DNA of 64,000 nucleotides. It comes from Candidatus Protochlamydia naegleriophila (GTDB taxonomy: Bacteria; Chlamydiota; Chlamydiia; Chlamydiales; Parachlamydiaceae). Position 1 is the stretch's first letter; each line of letters opens with the position of its first letter. Made by a program: the position numbers and the translations under genes. Positions 47,901 through 58,122 of the stretch are shown here, in pieces. Under the pieces are notes generated by a model. That model saw only the letters and a program-made list of their open reading frames with translations. It did not search any database and was not told the origin of the DNA. Where the stretch lies: positions 992,001-1,056,000 of the forward strand of contig NZ_LN879502.1 of assembly GCF_001499655.1 (NCBI RefSeq), given 5' to 3'.

Positions 47901-49204
47901 CCATTCCGGTCCAGCCTATTACGTATGATCGGTCAGTTGCGCTTATCAATGAAAGGCTGCTTGGCATTTTAACTGTCGAACAGCAGGCTCGCTTGAAAGA
48001 GGAATTGACCAGTTTGATGAAGCAAGAGCTTAAGGGGGATCTCGTTTTCACTCATAAAATCTTAATCAAGAAGATTGAGGACATTCGAGGCGAGCCTTTA
48101 AGTAAAGCCGCTAAAAAGCGTTTGGGTAAACTCCAAGACGGAAAATCTGTTAGAGATGTGATTCGGGAAGAGGCCAATGCGCATCAGCAGCAAAGAAAGG
48201 AATTCTTTGGAGATTCTGCAACTAAAACATTGTTGAGTGTCATATTCCCAAATGGCAAAAACGATTTGGATTTTATTGACGAGGCATTAAGAAAGCCTGT
48301 ATGGCAGGCTCTTAAAAAAGATATCTTTCCATCAGCAATCAATCAGATCGTCGAAACGGTCTTAGAGGAATCAATGCTCAAAGAAATCGTTTCAAGTTCT
48401 TTAGATTCGACTCTTGAGACTTTGAATGGGGAAGTCGAGATTGATTTTAGCATCCCTGATGATCCTTCATACGATCAGCTTGACCATGTGTCTGGCGAAT
48501 TTATGAGTGCCCTGATTGATATGCTCGAATTGCCAGCCTTGATCAAGAAGCAGATAAAGAACCCAAAGACTGGAGAGATTAATCCTTCGGTTAAGGAATC
48601 TCTTGGTGCATCGCTGAGAAAGCAGTTTGATGGCCAGTTCATTAAAAAAAGCCTGGAAAAGGCTTTGGAAAGTGCCGCTAAGCGCGATCCTGTAACAGGA
48701 GAGCCAACCATCAAGTTTGATGCTTCTACAGGTGCTGAAAAAATTGCGAAAGATGCGAGACGTATTCCTGAACTCGATGCGAAAATTAAACAGCAAACTT
48801 ATGATGTGGCAGATGCCAGTGTTACCTATTTCATTAGGAGCACATGGAAGGCGGCACAGTATAAGTTCGATCAACTCGTTGAAAAGGCCTTTGGGAAAAT
48901 AGGCAAAAAATTCAAGAACGCCTTAGATGCCGTATTTGGATTCATCTTCTTTAAGGTGATTGGAACAGTTCTTGGATTCCTCTTTACCCAGTCGGGACTT
49001 GAAGCGTGGCTGAGGAAAAAGTTCCATGAGTTTCTTTCTCTCGATGCAAATCGTGAAAGAATTTTAAATTGGTTCACGAAAATACCTGAAGGGCAGCCTG
49101 TTGATACTCATGTTCTTGCGAATGAAGATCTGGTTTATAAAATAGCCGGTGTCTTGCAAGAAACTGTTGAAGAAACTCTAAGAGAGCGAAGAGTGACTCC
49201 TTAA
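41936..49204 (+). CDS. giant helical repeat protein, 2422 residues, unknown
   Basis: ATG 41936 is preceded by GATGGGGTTTCC. The N-terminal 150 residues are acidic and low-complexity (EEDQLDDELDLESKDSEDE area). From about 200 to 2200 the protein is almost entirely helical, rich in Glu, Gln, Leu and Ala. At least three related units are visible at about 1136-1485 (ITPMILPAIEADSNRQKLGQ), 1488-1780 (LSPLLFPAIEKAKNKERVRQ) and from 1782 (GQLVLKIHEGIHKAEETLS). Each of the first two has a later YVEGMLLxxF/YVEGMILRLFMRIAE block and an ELMVNVLGIKSE/EIFKDILGIDSE block. A hydrophobic segment near 2330-2360 (FGFIFFKVIGTVLGFLF) ends the protein. No signal peptide is seen. A host-directed effector is plausible, not shown. 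Confidence 0.82.
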   Translation: MSTPPISPRGDVQSNFEVPELDNLSIEPGIKQTTTEKAQETLDKSASHFSAWKPWTWSAPTWLKWGESEKIPSKGRDDIKEDQLDDELDLESKDSEDESDMSDVEVLNDVIEFKHEVPTVESDSDLLLNIDAENVEEENLIIQPRPQRSAKQPNLTSTAEKTDQTSYSHLWGVLNAVGSGVLTVGSAVKSATTYVAKKGSKVAFKAYASYFVNKQDKAKLLSTSHQRMILAGAGPQFVELSNFVSALLEGIAKNKMDSIPLDPHAVKDLIDINIANAFANLAVQMKQNKDSIHNFDNQPALASMISLFVKKVEAHIDPARMSQLEEQYREHRKKQGNLLKKLFPNLNNEPEKQKILSEWVTTGNLSDNGRKVLFPEFEELSEFELSYLDGEYAESDLKNRWEDASSLMRSMETAHKRHLELKTIFKPVIEDVLAYLLPNRTNDIIVPFSSILNISFVQNYLYNKGSDMLTEMLVKAYNPLENDATRRHGWEAIVHARVGDVNIDGIIDAPASLLVNGAKTYIQADPSVVDRVEEALTNALKKQQDPKTAEAKETLSKEGIVAKMSQGQLASWIVESAQALLHTEDPHVLKAGLFVQDVLHNLTLALVAQGSALVISDEQPVEQDKFIKELVDGAIAKFKSLQTGESIPDQFWIDFTKQLPLPAEVIEYFTPKLIEQAKSLQKTLTESAPDIQVIQSLHATVVEKVQTYKGGDQFLAISQAIADQVVDGILAKNIDLASSSEALGATLEELFSVYLPDVKFDNTLKEWFKNNVSALGVKEGEQETGSAILLKQGVQAGILKALINTIESNFKDDGEDYAAQLLKNIHQAFEKALPEFTAEQKVIMQAALGIQGLIQSNEQKIAELRKLMATLPSDIEPTQLQLIQNFLQATARGVRADNYVESLTKEKFKIFEQLNVNSTVVWNDEQLGRVREAIAFRKGIQPQLEIEKEARGLVSDLAALKILRAKLIDKSESIQDPVELNQIQQQAAHCEVLIRLLELPKERLKLVSDALNIEKTLEHAAKELEYILADIDQKEKLIRVESRKVNLPNAEAWKVACDWMIGVMTAQERINELTRENKDLIAQLDTHLEVFRNLAQELSILLGLDQKEKLQLPESVQDKLWKHIEEAKKTQLARLLFEQITPMILPAIEADSNRQKLGQLGDGGGLLAKLAQAASKGLVKEIPNLITSYRPFAQSVLILAGIENPSNEQIVEMENALNGEMLDLGRSLLTFDTLKPHLKGEVAEEELQRLAQGLFSIIRDEGLVEARVREVLAAGNRDMDAELLDKKAHQVAAKLRHFLIQLGKTDLNSDLVIQAYEKATDTDLEVEAKIALQTALKDQQVVEKIKKVQFTPERIAELLNDAIPGATNLHALMAPQLQAVLSGSDPAFQANWGLVERYVEGMLLAVFVKLAEVNDGEQSLEAIAGKLKELIQNPAFIRGKSREEAAQLMIDELMVNVLGIKSERDLPGVPGAVQKMAYDVIKEQAYLQLSPLLFPAIEKAKNKERVRQLSGSKMFGNLATAISKDIFSLAPVVFGSARPIAERIFVDLAERAPTSEELTAFSNKLVELAGNLTEQPLTSELLAEAFLSAAPVQLDNEEEVKADLVRNLEERGYAANIRTVLEQLSTIQATPEELTESLQQALPQIDNELKQELADKLHAVTRPGEAAYKDLSGFASEYVEGMILRLFMRIAEKNPPADGKDSLVVLLENLLAVVERKFQEAKTLRDIEGVQQLPSTVLIAQELNDEIFKDILGIDSEDALNGLPEPMKKQVYDLLKDQLGQLVLKIHEGIHKAEETLSAGNVKEDLKRFGIDQASQEAYATIIARDVAHVVIGQAVPHFLTKSGDNGIRVVNQIVKGVDEYLEELARGNVEVARVLLNYTRAPALKGMLQDQMGRVAQSTNLPEEKMRAANFVNDLVLVNLNRLFAKTVDFEEAEGAQFNRKLMGNILLVATNHIKTLNEAQKMAKAGGRANIAQADFLAAAGGRLHSAIPVQPITYDRSVALINERLLGILTVEQQARLKEELTSLMKQELKGDLVFTHKILIKKIEDIRGEPLSKAAKKRLGKLQDGKSVRDVIREEANAHQQQRKEFFGDSATKTLLSVIFPNGKNDLDFIDEALRKPVWQALKKDIFPSAINQIVETVLEESMLKEIVSSSLDSTLETLNGEVEIDFSIPDDPSYDQLDHVSGEFMSALIDMLELPALIKKQIKNPKTGEINPSVKESLGASLRKQFDGQFIKKSLEKALESAAKRDPVTGEPTIKFDASTGAEKIAKDARRIPELDAKIKQQTYDVADASVTYFIRSTWKAAQYKFDQLVEKAFGKIGKKFKNALDAVFGFIFFKVIGTVLGFLFTQSGLEAWLRKKFHEFLSLDANRERILNWFTKIPEGQPVDTHVLANEDLVYKIAGVLQETVEETLRERRVTP

Positions 49205-49240
49205 GAACATTAAGTAGCTAGTCAGCCGCTTTAACAAAAT

Positions 49241-49280
49241 AAAATAGGCAATTTTTTGAAAGAAAGGTTGCCTATTTTTT
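49241..49280 (+). terminator. terminator of the giant gene
   Basis: AAATAGGCAA pairs with TTGCCTATTT, followed directly by a T-run (TTTTATTTG). A proper rho-independent terminator 36 bases after the stop. Confidence 0.82.
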
Positions 49281-49426
49281 ATTTGTATCTTTCAATGATT
49301 TTGCAGCAACTTCTCGGGCAATTGTAGAAAATCAACTTATTGAATTTTGTGAACACCTTTAAGTCGAGTTTTTTAATTTACATCGCGTTTCAAGCTATGC
49401 TAAACTTTTTCCAAATTTAAGAGTGA

Positions 49427-50755
49427 ATGTACATGCAAGAAGAGAAAAACAAGACATTTAAGATCGTCACATTGGGTTGCCGTACCAATCAATATGAATC
49501 GCAGGCGTATCAAGATCAATTGATTGCTTTAGGCTATACACAAGCCGGGGAAGATGAAGCGGCTGAAATTTGCATTGTCAATACGTGTACCGTCACCGAA
49601 TCTGCAGACAGCAGCAGTCGCCATGCGATCCGTCAGTTAGCGCGTGAAAATCAAGGAACTCAATTATTGGTTACCGGATGTTTTGCTGAAAGACAGCCGG
49701 ATGTGATTAAGCAAATCGAAGGAGTGGCTCACGTTGTTCCCAACAGCGAAAAAGAGCATCTGCTGGCCCGCATTTTTCCGGAAGCCGACCTTCCTGAATT
49801 TTCCATTACCCGGTTTGAGTCGCATACGCGTGCATTTTTAAAGGTTCAGGATGGGTGTAATTCTTTTTGTACTTACTGCATAATCCCTTATGTAAGGGGC
49901 CGTTCGAGATCGCGCACAGTCGAAGAAGTGATTCAAGAGGCGAAAGCATTGCTTGCCAATGGCTATAAAGAGATTGTCTTAACAGGGATTAATATAGGTG
50001 ATTTTGACGGTGGGGTAGCAAAGGAAGAAGAGCCGGTCCGATTGGCTGAGCTCATCCGCCTAGTCGATCAACTCCCTGGGTTGGAGCGTTTGCGAGTCTC
50101 TTCTATCGATCCAGACGAAGTGGATGATGACCTTGCAGATGCAATCCTCAATGGTAAGAAGACATGCCATTCGATGCATATTGTGTTACAGTCGGGCTCT
50201 AATGTTATTTTGAAGCGCATGAATCGAAAATATACGCGACAGATCTTTTTTGATACCGTGGATCGGCTTCGTTCAGCGAGCCCCGACTTTACTTTTACAA
50301 CGGATATCATCGTTGGTTTTCCAGGTGAAACGGATGTTGACTTTGCTGATACCATCGAGGTGATGCAGCAGGTTAAATTTGCCAAGGTTCACATGTTTCC
50401 ATATAGTGATCGTCCTCGTACTCGTTCGGCTCTTATGCCTAACAAAGTTTCACCAGAGGTCATTCGCTCGCGCAAGCAAGATGTGTTGCGTATAGCCGAG
50501 CAGACGGCTTTTGAATTGCGAGAGCTTTATGTTGGGCGGCGCATGTGGGTTTTGACTGAAAGCATGGATGATACACGACTGGGCGAGATTTCGGGCCATA
50601 CGGAGAACTTTTTGAATGTTTGGGTTCAAAGTGATGCATTGCGGTCCAATCAGCTCGTAGAGGTCGAGCTCGTTTCCAATACGCCAAGCGGTTTGATCGG
50701 ACGGCTCATCTCTAAACCCCACCCCCTCAAACTAGTAAAGGAAAACATTGCATGA
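49427..50755 (+). CDS. mtaB: MtaB-type tRNA N6-threonylcarbamoyladenosine(37) methylthiotransferase
   Basis: Radical-SAM methylthiotransferase that modifies t6A37. Four hundred forty-two residues. The N-terminal UPF0004 domain has the Cys18/Cys54/Cys85 cluster (LGCRTNQYES, NTCTVT, VTGCFAE) and the radical-SAM cluster is C144-x3-C148-x2-C151 (GCNSFCTYC). A TRAM-like C-terminus follows. The LGCRTNQYES start is typical of MtaB rather than MiaB (a true MiaB lies at 58.8 kb). The next gene begins in its stop codon (ATGA). Confidence 0.92.
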   Translation: MYMQEEKNKTFKIVTLGCRTNQYESQAYQDQLIALGYTQAGEDEAAEICIVNTCTVTESADSSSRHAIRQLARENQGTQLLVTGCFAERQPDVIKQIEGVAHVVPNSEKEHLLARIFPEADLPEFSITRFESHTRAFLKVQDGCNSFCTYCIIPYVRGRSRSRTVEEVIQEAKALLANGYKEIVLTGINIGDFDGGVAKEEEPVRLAELIRLVDQLPGLERLRVSSIDPDEVDDDLADAILNGKKTCHSMHIVLQSGSNVILKRMNRKYTRQIFFDTVDRLRSASPDFTFTTDIIVGFPGETDVDFADTIEVMQQVKFAKVHMFPYSDRPRTRSALMPNKVSPEVIRSRKQDVLRIAEQTAFELRELYVGRRMWVLTESMDDTRLGEISGHTENFLNVWVQSDALRSNQLVEVELVSNTPSGLIGRLISKPHPLKLVKENIA

Positions 50756-51858
50756 CCTTTTCAATCGCAGAACGGCTCCGTCCCTTTAGTCATCAGCCAG
50801 GAACTTTTTGCTTGTTACCGGGCACTGCTTATGCTGTTCAAGTGTTTCCTACTTTGCTGCGTTTGTTCCGCTTGGATGGCTCTTTTCCTGAGCTTTTGCG
50901 CGAGTATCACCTTGTTTTGAAAGGGCCTTTTAAGGACTTTACTGTGCAAAAGGACCTGGAAAAAGGAGTCATTCGGGTTTGGGGGGAGGCATCCTGCGGT
51001 TTCATCCGCTATGAAATAGAGGCTCAAAGAGAAGAGGAAATAGCCTTTTTTCTTGATAAGGCTCCTCAGGGGCGTTTGATTATGCAGGACAAAGAGGATG
51101 AGCAATCGGTTTTAATTCACCAGCCTGTCGACTTGTTAAACCTCAGCAATGGCTTGCAAATATCATTGCCTGCAATCAAGCATGCCGGACACGAGAGGCT
51201 GTCTTTAGGTAACCATAAATCACAAGATTGGGATCTTGTTAAGCGCCGTTTGGATTTAGTTGAAATATTTCCCGTTTGGCATCGGCTTAGTCAATGGATT
51301 CCTTCTTTCCCTAACCGCTCAATCGAATCCGGGATGCAGCGCCTATTGCTTAAATGCGAAGAAACAATCAATCACAATCGACCTGATGAGAGTGCTTCAT
51401 CATGGACGCAGCTTTTTCAAGCCGCCTTTCAGGGGATTTTAGTCCCTTTTTGGCATGATGAATACTTTCAAGGGATTGTTGATTCCGCGTTTCCTATCGT
51501 CGATCAGTCGCCATTGGTTATTTTGAAGCAAGGCATGCATCTCATGCGACGCCATTTTATTGAGCAGCAGCAAAACGTAGTGACCCTACTGCCAGTTCTA
51601 CCTCCAGAGTTGCATTGCGGTCGTTTATTGAACGTCCAGTTGGATGATAAAGGGACTCTAGACTTGGAATGGACTAAAAAGGTCATTCGTCGCGTTTCTC
51701 TTCATTCTCATAGTGATCAAGAGCTTGTTTGCCACTTCAAAAAAACCGAACGTTGCCGCTTTAGAAAAAATGGTACGGAAAAAGGGGTGTGGATTCGCTC
51801 TGGTGAGCGGCTTGCTCTAGAAAAAAATTGTCATTACCTCTTTGACAATTTTAATTAA
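50752..51858 (+). CDS. conserved unknown, C-terminus resembles a GH65/GH95-type domain
   Basis: Three hundred sixty-eight residues, starting within the mtaB stop (4-base overlap). No signal peptide. The final region NVVTLLPVLPPELHCGRLLN, then LDLEWTKKVIRRVSLHS, looks like the closing jelly-roll of glycoside hydrolase families 65/95, where LLPALP-x-x-W-x-x-G is followed by DLEW-x-x-G-x-x. The catalytic acid cannot be located and the upstream half is not recognised. Its place immediately before glgB fits a role in glycogen handling; this is inference. Confidence 0.75.
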   Translation: MTFSIAERLRPFSHQPGTFCLLPGTAYAVQVFPTLLRLFRLDGSFPELLREYHLVLKGPFKDFTVQKDLEKGVIRVWGEASCGFIRYEIEAQREEEIAFFLDKAPQGRLIMQDKEDEQSVLIHQPVDLLNLSNGLQISLPAIKHAGHERLSLGNHKSQDWDLVKRRLDLVEIFPVWHRLSQWIPSFPNRSIESGMQRLLLKCEETINHNRPDESASSWTQLFQAAFQGILVPFWHDEYFQGIVDSAFPIVDQSPLVILKQGMHLMRRHFIEQQQNVVTLLPVLPPELHCGRLLNVQLDDKGTLDLEWTKKVIRRVSLHSHSDQELVCHFKKTERCRFRKNGTEKGVWIRSGERLALEKNCHYLFDNFN

Positions 51859-51932
51859 TCAAGTAAGATCTAGCTATGATTGAATGTCTTGCCAGAAGCA
51901 TTTTAGCTTTTTGCATTAACAGGTTATAACGC

Positions 51933-54110
51933 GTGATGATGACTATGCAGCCGACTGAATTTGAACCCCATTTTTACGACAATTTACTTCGCATTATTCA
52001 AATGATTCACCATCAACCCCATACGATTTTAGGGCTTCATCCTTTTTTTGGAGGGTCTAAAGTGATCCATTTGTGGAGGCCAGGCGCCCAGCAAGTCTTT
52101 ATCGAAGTGTTTGGAGATCTGATTGAAGCTAAGCGCATTCATGAAGAGGGGATCTTTGAATGTGTAGTGCCTGGGCATACAACGGCTTTGGACTACCGCG
52201 TTTTTCATCAAAATGGATTGCTTGCTTACGATCCTTATGCGTTTCTACCAACTTTTGGGGAAATGGATCAGTACCTGTTTGGGAAAGGTGTTCACTATGA
52301 GCTCTACGAGTGCATGGGGGGAAGGCTTACGACTCATGGTGGCGTTAGCGGCGTTAAATTTAGTGTATGGGCTCCTAATGCTAAAAGCGTTTCGTTAGTC
52401 GCAGACTTTAATTATTGGGATGGCCGAGTTAATCCTATGCGCGTCATGGGCTATTCGGGTATATGGGAATTGTTTGTTCCTGGCATTGGTGAGGGAGAGA
52501 AGTATAAATTTGAAATTCACACTCAGCAAGGCGAAAGAATTCTCAAATCAGATCCTTTTGCTTATTCCTGCGAGTTGCGCCCGGCCACCGCTTCAGTGAT
52601 TGCCAATATTGAGCGCTTTAAGTGGCAAGATCAGGCGTGGATAGAAAAGCGTACGAGTGCCAATTTGACATCTGCTCCCATGAATGTCTACGAGGTGCAT
52701 TTAGGCTCTTGGAGAAAAAGGGGAAACGATTTTCTCAATTACCGGGAGCTTGCACACGAGCTTGTTGCCTACTGTTTAGACATGGGGTTTACACATGTGG
52801 AGCTTCTGCCCATTCAAGAGCACCCTTTAGATGAGTCTTGGGGCTATCAAGTATCTGGATTTTATGCCCCTACCAGTCGTTTTGGAACCCCGGAAGATTT
52901 CCAGTACTTTGTCAATTATTTTCACAATCACCAGCTCGGAGTCATTTTAGACTGGGTTCCTGGCCACTTTCCGATGGATGCTTTTTCGATTGGGCGTTTT
53001 GACGGTTCGGCCTTATATGAGCATGCCGATCCTCGCCAAGGTTATCATCCTCACTGGCACACGCACATCTTTAATTTTGGACGCCACGAAGTATCTAACT
53101 TTTTGATAGCCAATGCTCTTTACTGGTTTGAAGTCATGCATATAGATGGGTTGAGGGTGGATGCTGTTGCCTCAATGCTGTATCTGGATTATGGACGTGA
53201 AGAAAGTGAGTGGATTCCGAACGATTTTGGCGGTAAGGAGAATTTGCAAGCGATTGAGTTTATCAAACATCTCAACTCAATTGTCCATTCTCGCTGCCCC
53301 GGCGTCTTAACCATTGCAGAAGAGTCTACTTCTTTCCCGGGTGTTACTCATTCGGTGGAAAGTGGAGGGCTTGGATTCGACTTCAAATGGAATATGGGGT
53401 GGATGAATGACACTCTTCGCTATTTCTCCAAAGACACGCTTTTTCGCTCCCACCACCACCACGATTTAACATTTGGTTTGATTTACGTTTTTTCAGAAAA
53501 ATTCATTTCTGTCCTGTCGCATGATGAAGTGGTTCATGGCAAGCGAAGTTTGCTTAGCAAAATGCCGGGCGACATGTGGCAGCAATTTGCCAATTTGCGC
53601 CTTCTACTAAGTTACATGATTTGCCAGCCAGGCAAGAAGCTGCTCTTCATGGGGGCTGAGATTGGGCAGTGGAATGAGTGGAATTGTAAATCGGATCTCG
53701 AGTGGTTTTTACTGCAATTTCCGACACATCAAGGAATCCAAAATTTTGTTAGGGATATCAACCATTTTTATCTTAATCACCCAGCCTTTTGGCAAAAAGA
53801 TTGTACCCATGAGTCGTTTGAATGGGTTGATTTTGCTGACATTCAAAACAGTGTGATTAGTTATCTTCGCAAGAGTTCTGAAGAGAAGCTACTTTGTGTT
53901 CACAATTATACACCGCTGTATCATTCAGACTACGTTCTTCATTTGAGCCAGTTTCAGAACATTGAAGAAATTTTCAATTCCGATGATCAAAAATATGGCG
54001 GATCAGGCAAGCATACTCATCCAGAAGTCATTAAAGACGCGGCTGGAAAAGTCATTGGAGTCCGCTTAGCTTTAGCCCCTTTGGCCACGATGATTTTTAA
54101 GTTGGTATAA
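51933..54110 (+). CDS. glgB: 1,4-alpha-glucan branching enzyme
   Basis: Makes alpha-1,6 branches in glycogen, the carbon store of chlamydiae. Seven hundred twenty-five residues, typical for GH13 branching enzyme: an N-terminal CBM48 part (SVWAPNAKSVSLVADFNYWD), the barrel with GLRVDAVASMLYLDY (Asp410), AEESTSFPGVT (Glu463), and LSHDEVVHGK (Asp531). Start ATG 51933, one of several neighbouring ATGs. Downstream of the GH-like unknown gene; no obvious terminator directly after. Confidence 0.97.
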   Translation: MMMTMQPTEFEPHFYDNLLRIIQMIHHQPHTILGLHPFFGGSKVIHLWRPGAQQVFIEVFGDLIEAKRIHEEGIFECVVPGHTTALDYRVFHQNGLLAYDPYAFLPTFGEMDQYLFGKGVHYELYECMGGRLTTHGGVSGVKFSVWAPNAKSVSLVADFNYWDGRVNPMRVMGYSGIWELFVPGIGEGEKYKFEIHTQQGERILKSDPFAYSCELRPATASVIANIERFKWQDQAWIEKRTSANLTSAPMNVYEVHLGSWRKRGNDFLNYRELAHELVAYCLDMGFTHVELLPIQEHPLDESWGYQVSGFYAPTSRFGTPEDFQYFVNYFHNHQLGVILDWVPGHFPMDAFSIGRFDGSALYEHADPRQGYHPHWHTHIFNFGRHEVSNFLIANALYWFEVMHIDGLRVDAVASMLYLDYGREESEWIPNDFGGKENLQAIEFIKHLNSIVHSRCPGVLTIAEESTSFPGVTHSVESGGLGFDFKWNMGWMNDTLRYFSKDTLFRSHHHHDLTFGLIYVFSEKFISVLSHDEVVHGKRSLLSKMPGDMWQQFANLRLLLSYMICQPGKKLLFMGAEIGQWNEWNCKSDLEWFLLQFPTHQGIQNFVRDINHFYLNHPAFWQKDCTHESFEWVDFADIQNSVISYLRKSSEEKLLCVHNYTPLYHSDYVLHLSQFQNIEEIFNSDDQKYGGSGKHTHPEVIKDAAGKVIGVRLALAPLATMIFKLV

Positions 54111-55009
54111 TTCCAACCTCTGCGCATATGCAATGCGAATTTTACCCTAAAGACAGGCTTATCTTTCGACTAAAAATGCATGGGGCTTGCCCCATGATCC
54201 TTGCATAATGGAAAAGTGAGGCGCTTATCTATGAGAAGGCCTGACAATGGATGCCCAGGGAATATTCTATGTGAAGCAAATTCTGGCTGACAGCAGCCTA
54301 TGGCCCCAGGAGAGATTTGAATGGCAAAATTGTTGCAGAATAAAAAATGTAAATGACCTACAGCTTATGTTGAGGCTCGTTGGCCAAGAATAACTATGGC
54401 TGAAAGACTAGCGCATCGCGCCGATTGAGCTATATCACCAAGATGCTATATAAATAGCTTACAAAAAGTTGGGAGTGATTTTATAGCAAATAGCAACACT
54501 CTCTGATCCGTTAATTATAGCAAAAAAAGTCCTGCTTCATGCAAATGTGAGTCGCCATTCTTTGGATCTTTCAAATAATGATTGTTTGATTGATGGCACG
54601 TTCTAATATCGATTTTTGACTATCCATTATTAATGTTATTCCAACTTTCACTCAGAAAATTAATTAGATGTTGGTGAAAAGAAACAAAAACTGGAATTAA
54701 ATAAGTGATATTTAAATGATATTAATTATTTAAATATCTGATTGTCAGTTGTTTGTGATATTTTTGTAAAAAATATTTATGGAAAAATAAGTATTGGAGT
54801 ATATGGGTCTTGAAAAGAAATCAGGTGAAAGGAGGCTAGTGTCTAAGCAATGAACTAAGTTTTTCTATGGATTATTCTTATTCATATACTTTCGACTATC
54901 AATAATTTCTGATTGTTTTACATTTTTATAAAGACTTTTGAATTTGCGAGTCATTGCTTTGTAACTATTTATTCAGTGAAATAGCAACGGCTAAATCTTT
55001 TAATGTAGG
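54111..55009. other. 900-base region without a supported gene; tRNA-like debris
   Basis: No good open frame. On the minus strand, 54420-54445 reads GGTGATATAGCTCAATCGG, like the start of a tRNA with acceptor and D-arm. Further on, near 54310-54325, GCCATTCAAATCTCTCC resembles a T-arm and acceptor. The middle does not fold into one tRNA, so this is at best a broken tRNA or chance. From about 54600 the sequence is very AT-rich and should hold the promoter of the collagen-like gene. Confidence 0.35.
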
Positions 55010-55015
55010 ATGATT

Positions 55016-55792
55016 ATGAATAGTTTTTTATTACGTATGATAGCCCGGTCAAAAAACGTTGGATTGGGCTTTTTTTGTTTGATAATAGCTTTCGGTGGTT
55101 TTCAGACGTCGCATTTGCATGCTCAGGAGAATTACGCTGATGCTTGCAATGAGAATGCTTGCTGCGAACCTAGCCCCTGCTGTCTGACTACATGTCAGGC
55201 TTATATGCTCGGAGCGGTTGCTCTCGTTGGTGCGGGAACTGGAATAGCTGCTTTGGCAAGATCGAATCATAAAGGCCATAGTGGAAGCCGGGGGCCAACC
55301 GGGTATGCGGGATCTTCGGGTTATAGTGGTGGGGTTGGGCCAATTGGCCCGATTGGGCCGATCGGCGGTAGTGGTAACACCGGTCCAACGGGTCCTTCAG
55401 GTAGTTTTTCTATTCCACGAGGTCCTGCCGAACTGGCATTTACCTTTAATGTCGTAACAACAGATATTGGTTTACCTTTGCTCGAAGGTGAAATAATCGG
55501 CATTCTTACCTATCCCGATCAATCCACGCATACAACTGCTCCGATTCCGCTTACAACGACAAGCAATTTTGAAACTTTAATTGTTCCTGCACCTGCTTTG
55601 ATCGGGACTTATGTGGCAACTTTCTATGTGAACAGAATCAGTCGCGGGACTCTTAGCAGCTTTGGCTCTCTTATTGTTAATAACAGTCTTAATCCCATTG
55701 AAAGCTCTACCTTTAATACGTCGGGAGCTTCAGGGCAATTTGGGCAAGAAGTGACTTTTGCTTATACGTATTCGCCTGCAGCTTTGCCGTAA
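55016..55792 (+). CDS. Cys-rich, collagen-like exported protein
   Basis: Two hundred fifty-eight residues from ATG 55016, with AGGA five bases before it. Signal peptide to about HAQ (residue 38), then a Cys-rich stretch (DACNENACCEPSPCCLTTCQ, about 43-62), a hydrophobic segment (about 64-82), and about 15 Gly-X-Y triplets (87-131; GPT, GYA, GPI, GPT, GPS) forming a short collagen-like region. The C-terminal ~120 residues look beta-rich and non-repetitive. Likely membrane- or surface-anchored through the hydrophobic part. Collagen-like proteins are used by some bacteria for adhesion; the role here is inference. Confidence 0.85.
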   Translation: MNSFLLRMIARSKNVGLGFFCLIIAFGGFQTSHLHAQENYADACNENACCEPSPCCLTTCQAYMLGAVALVGAGTGIAALARSNHKGHSGSRGPTGYAGSSGYSGGVGPIGPIGPIGGSGNTGPTGPSGSFSIPRGPAELAFTFNVVTTDIGLPLLEGEIIGILTYPDQSTHTTAPIPLTTTSNFETLIVPAPALIGTYVATFYVNRISRGTLSSFGSLIVNNSLNPIESSTFNTSGASGQFGQEVTFAYTYSPAALP

Positions 55793-55800
55793 CAAGAACA

Positions 55801-55830
55801 ATAAAAGGCCAAACATGTTTGGCCTTTTAT
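55801..55830 (+). terminator. perfect 30-base palindrome terminator
   Basis: ATAAAAGGCCAAACA and its exact reverse complement TGTTTGGCCTTTTAT form a perfect 15-bp stem with no unpaired loop, eight bases after the collagen-like gene. Confidence 0.82.
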
Positions 55831-55910
55831 TGTATTTATTTTAAACGTTCCAATTCATGCCATTTTCTGCAGGTAGTTGTTTAACTATTCATTTGTTCCT
55901 TTTTGCCTGA

Positions 55911-57950
<2,040 letters not shown>

Positions 57951-57970
57951 TCTAAAGATTCTCTTTTCTA

Positions 57971-58011
57971 GAAAGATTGGGTGCATTCGCGTAGCGGAAA
58001 ACCCAATTTTC
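57971..58011 (+). terminator. hairpin after ligA
   Basis: GAAAGATTGGGT and ACCCAATTTTC pair with one bulge around an 18-base loop, 20 bases after the ligA stop. Confidence 0.5.
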
Positions 58012-58122
58012 TCTTCTCTAGGGTTATAGTTTTTATTGTAAAATTGATTGAATAATACCATTTGGTTCGTTATGGTAATTTTTTCAACAAGATCGTACAT
58101 AGCAACACTAAGGATAGAGAGT

